From contig CAYQJD010000041.1 in NCBI GenBank assembly GCA_964417835.1, forward strand, positions 1-7,048: DNA of 7,048 bases, in the 5' to 3' direction. This DNA is from UMGS1124 sp964417835. GTDB lineage: Bacteria; Bacillota_I; Bacilli_A; RF39; UBA660. The stretch's first letter is position 1; every line of letters starts with the position of its first letter. Below are positions 4,911 through 7,048 of this stretch, piece after piece. The notes beneath the pieces were generated by a model. The model was not told where the DNA came from. It was given only the letters and a program-made list of their open reading frames with translations, and did not search any database. Made by a program: the position numbers and the translations under genes.

Positions 4911-7048
4911 ATGAGAGAAAATTTACCAATTTTACTTTTAAAAAAGTTAATATTATTGCCGGAACAAGAAATACGTTTAGAAATAAATAATGAAGTATCT
5001 AAGTCTGCTATAGATGATGCGGTTAAAAATAATAATTCATGTATTTTAGTAATAAGTCCTATTAATTTATTAGAAGAAAAACCTAGTACTAGTGATTTAC
5101 CAGCAATAGGTGTAATTGGTAAAATTAAAACTAAAATTAAACTTCCAAATAATAACTATAGAATAATGATTAAAGGTTTAAATAGAGTTAAAGTTATAGA
5201 ATATTATCAAAATGAAAATGGTGTATTAAAAAGTACTGTAAAAAGATTATATGTTAATAAAAAAGATGAAGTAAAAGAGTTAGCTTATTTAAGAAAACTT
5301 AAAGAATTAATAAATAACTATATTTTATTAAATTCTGAATCTAGTAATATTATTTCATCATCAATAGAAAAAATAACTGATTTAGATTTATTAACTGATG
5401 TAATAGTCTCATTTTTGCCAATGGATCAAAATAAAAAACTTTCTTATATGAATGAATTTGATTATATAAAAAGGGCAGAAACTCTTATAAAAGATATAAA
5501 TATAGAATTAGAAGTAATTAATTTAGATACTAAAATTGATAATGAAATAAGAGAAAAATTTGAAAAAGAACAAAGAGATTATATATTAAAAGAAAAAATA
5601 AATAAATTAAATAATGAATTAGGTATACTTACAGACAAGCAATTAGAAATAAATAATTATAAAGAATTGTTAGATGATTTAGTATTAAGTGATAAAACTA
5701 AGAAGAAATTATTAACTGAAATTAAACGTTATGAGTATACAAATAATAATAATCCTGATGCATCTGTTATTAGAAATTATTTAGAGTGGACGTTGAATTT
5801 GCCTTGGAATAAATATTCTAAAGATGAAACAAATTTAGTTAAAATTAAAAGTAATTTAGATAAGACACATTATGGTTTAGAAAAGATTAAGACTAGGATA
5901 TTAGAATTTGTAAGTATAAAAAAAATCAATAAAAACATTTCGTCTCCAATTCTTTGTTTAGTTGGACCTCCTGGAGTAGGTAAAACAACTTTAGGTAAAA
6001 GTATTAGTCATGCTTTAAAAAGAGAATTTTATAAAATAAGTGTTGGGGGATTAAATGAATCAAGTGAACTTATTGGGCATAGAAGAACTTTTTTAGGTGC
6101 TAATCCAGGTAAAATTATTCAAGGAATTAATAAATGTGGTGTTATGAATCCTGTAATATTAATTGATGAAGTAGATAAAATGGTTACTGATTTTAAGGGG
6201 GATGCTTCTTCTATATTATTAGATATTTTAGATGAATCACAAAATAATATGTTTATTGATAATTATATTGAAGAACCATTTGATTTATCAAAAGTAATGT
6301 TTATTTTAACTGCAAATAATATAGATGATATTCCAGCAGCATTAAAAGATCGTTTAGAAATCATAGAAATTAATTCATATACTGAATATGAAAAATTAGA
6401 TATAGCACAAAAATATCTTATACCAGATATACTTAGTAAGTATGGATTAAATAATATAACTTTTGATGATAAATCTATTTTGAATATAATTAATAATTAT
6501 ACAAAAGAATCAGGAGTAAGAGAACTTGATAGAATTTTAAAAAGGATTCTTAGAAATTACTGTTTAGAACATAATACGTCAAAAAAAATTACTGAAAAAA
6601 CTATAAAAAATATTTTGGGGGAACCAATTTATGAACATGAAGAAATTGAAAATCATAAAGGGGTTATAAATTCATTAGCATGTACTCCATATGGAGGAAT
6701 AATTCAAAAAATCGAGTGTATTACTTTTAAAGGAAATGGGAATATTATTACAACTGGGAATTTGGAAAAAGTTTTAAAAGAAAGTATTACTATATCTTTA
6801 AGTTATTTAAAGTTTAAAAATTATATATCTTCTGATTTAAAAGATATGGATATACATATTAATGCATTAAATGTTGGAATAAAAAAAGAAGGATCTAGTG
6901 GTGGAGCTGCTATTACAACAGCAATATTAAGTGCAATAAATAATAAAATTATTGAAGATAATATTGCTATGACTGGAGAAATTACTTTAAATGGAGATAT
7001 ATTAGCGGTAGGTGGAATAAAAGAAAAAATTATTGGAGCATATAATAA
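4911..7048 (+). CDS. lon: ATP-dependent protease Lon (LonA), C-terminus cut by window edge
   Basis: Cytoplasmic AAA+ serine protease that unfolds and degrades misfolded and regulatory proteins. The first 712 codons are visible. The N-terminal LON substrate-binding domain spans about 5-195. A helical segment with EKEQRDYILKEK (218-229) follows, then LEWTLNLPW (291-299). The AAA+ module has Walker A GPPGVGKTT (352-360, Lys358), GHRRTFLGANPGKIIQ, Walker B ILIDEVDK (Asp419/Glu420), an arginine-finger region LKDRLEII, and sensor 2 SGVRELDR (Arg537). The peptidase domain begins near 590. Ser663 and Lys706 form the catalytic dyad, 43 residues apart as in E. coli (679/722), and Thr688 in MTGEIT is kept. 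The active-site loop is divergent, EGSSGG instead of DGPSAG. LonA is usually about 770-800 residues, so some 60 are missing at the right edge. AGGAGG (4898-4903) lies seven bases before the ATG, which fixes the start. It is transcribed alone from its own promoter. Confidence 0.96.
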   Translation, partial: MRENLPILLLKKLILLPEQEIRLEINNEVSKSAIDDAVKNNNSCILVISPINLLEEKPSTSDLPAIGVIGKIKTKIKLPNNNYRIMIKGLNRVKVIEYYQNENGVLKSTVKRLYVNKKDEVKELAYLRKLKELINNYILLNSESSNIISSSIEKITDLDLLTDVIVSFLPMDQNKKLSYMNEFDYIKRAETLIKDINIELEVINLDTKIDNEIREKFEKEQRDYILKEKINKLNNELGILTDKQLEINNYKELLDDLVLSDKTKKKLLTEIKRYEYTNNNNPDASVIRNYLEWTLNLPWNKYSKDETNLVKIKSNLDKTHYGLEKIKTRILEFVSIKKINKNISSPILCLVGPPGVGKTTLGKSISHALKREFYKISVGGLNESSELIGHRRTFLGANPGKIIQGINKCGVMNPVILIDEVDKMVTDFKGDASSILLDILDESQNNMFIDNYIEEPFDLSKVMFILTANNIDDIPAALKDRLEIIEINSYTEYEKLDIAQKYLIPDILSKYGLNNITFDDKSILNIINNYTKESGVRELDRILKRILRNYCLEHNTSKKITEKTIKNILGEPIYEHEEIENHKGVINSLACTPYGGIIQKIECITFKGNGNIITTGNLEKVLKESITISLSYLKFKNYISSDLKDMDIHINALNVGIKKEGSSGGAAITTAILSAINNKIIEDNIAMTGEITLNGDILAVGGIKEKIIGAYN

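Overview
This window looks like a stretch of chromosome from a very AT-rich bacterium of the Bacillota/Mycoplasmatota type. Coding G+C is roughly a fifth to a quarter by eye, ribosome binding sites are strong AGGAG/GAGGAG types, promoters are SigA-like, and terminators are short hairpins with U-runs. Tryptophan is encoded by TGG and no gene read here needs TGA as a sense codon, so the standard bacterial code fits and the UGA=Trp code of classical mycoplasmas is not required. A genome-reduced or host-associated Bacilli-like lineage (for example uncultivated gut groups) is a reasonable inference, but no marker here fixes the taxon.

Layout from left to right. Positions 1-1610 (+) hold the C-terminal two thirds of a RecD2-type SF1B DNA helicase cut by the left edge. 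Positions 1651-1779 (+) hold a 42-residue Lys/Met-rich small protein with its own ribosome binding site. A hairpin at 1758-1791 serves as a shared, apparently bidirectional terminator for the rightward genes and for the convergent gene at 1797-2825 (-). That gene is a 342-residue protein with an N-terminal helix-turn-helix followed by TPR-like repeats of about 30 residues. A 358-base divergent spacer (2826-3183) carries its promoter and the promoter of proS. Positions 3184-4611 (+) encode a complete archaeal/eukaryal-type prolyl-tRNA synthetase with its own terminator. A 299-base spacer (4612-4910) follows, holding a segment of higher G+C that may be a small RNA, then a near-consensus promoter for lon. 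Lon (4911 to the right edge, +) is an ATP-dependent protease missing only its last part.

The recognisable genes are housekeeping functions (DNA repair helicase, tRNA charging, protein quality control), each in its own short transcription unit; nothing ties them into one pathway. The unusual material is the HTH-repeat protein, in which one 22-nt DNA repeat is read in two different frames through compensating indels; the divergent active-site loop of Lon; and the candidate RNA between proS and lon. I do not see a clear defence system, CRISPR array, tRNA, rRNA or intact mobile element.
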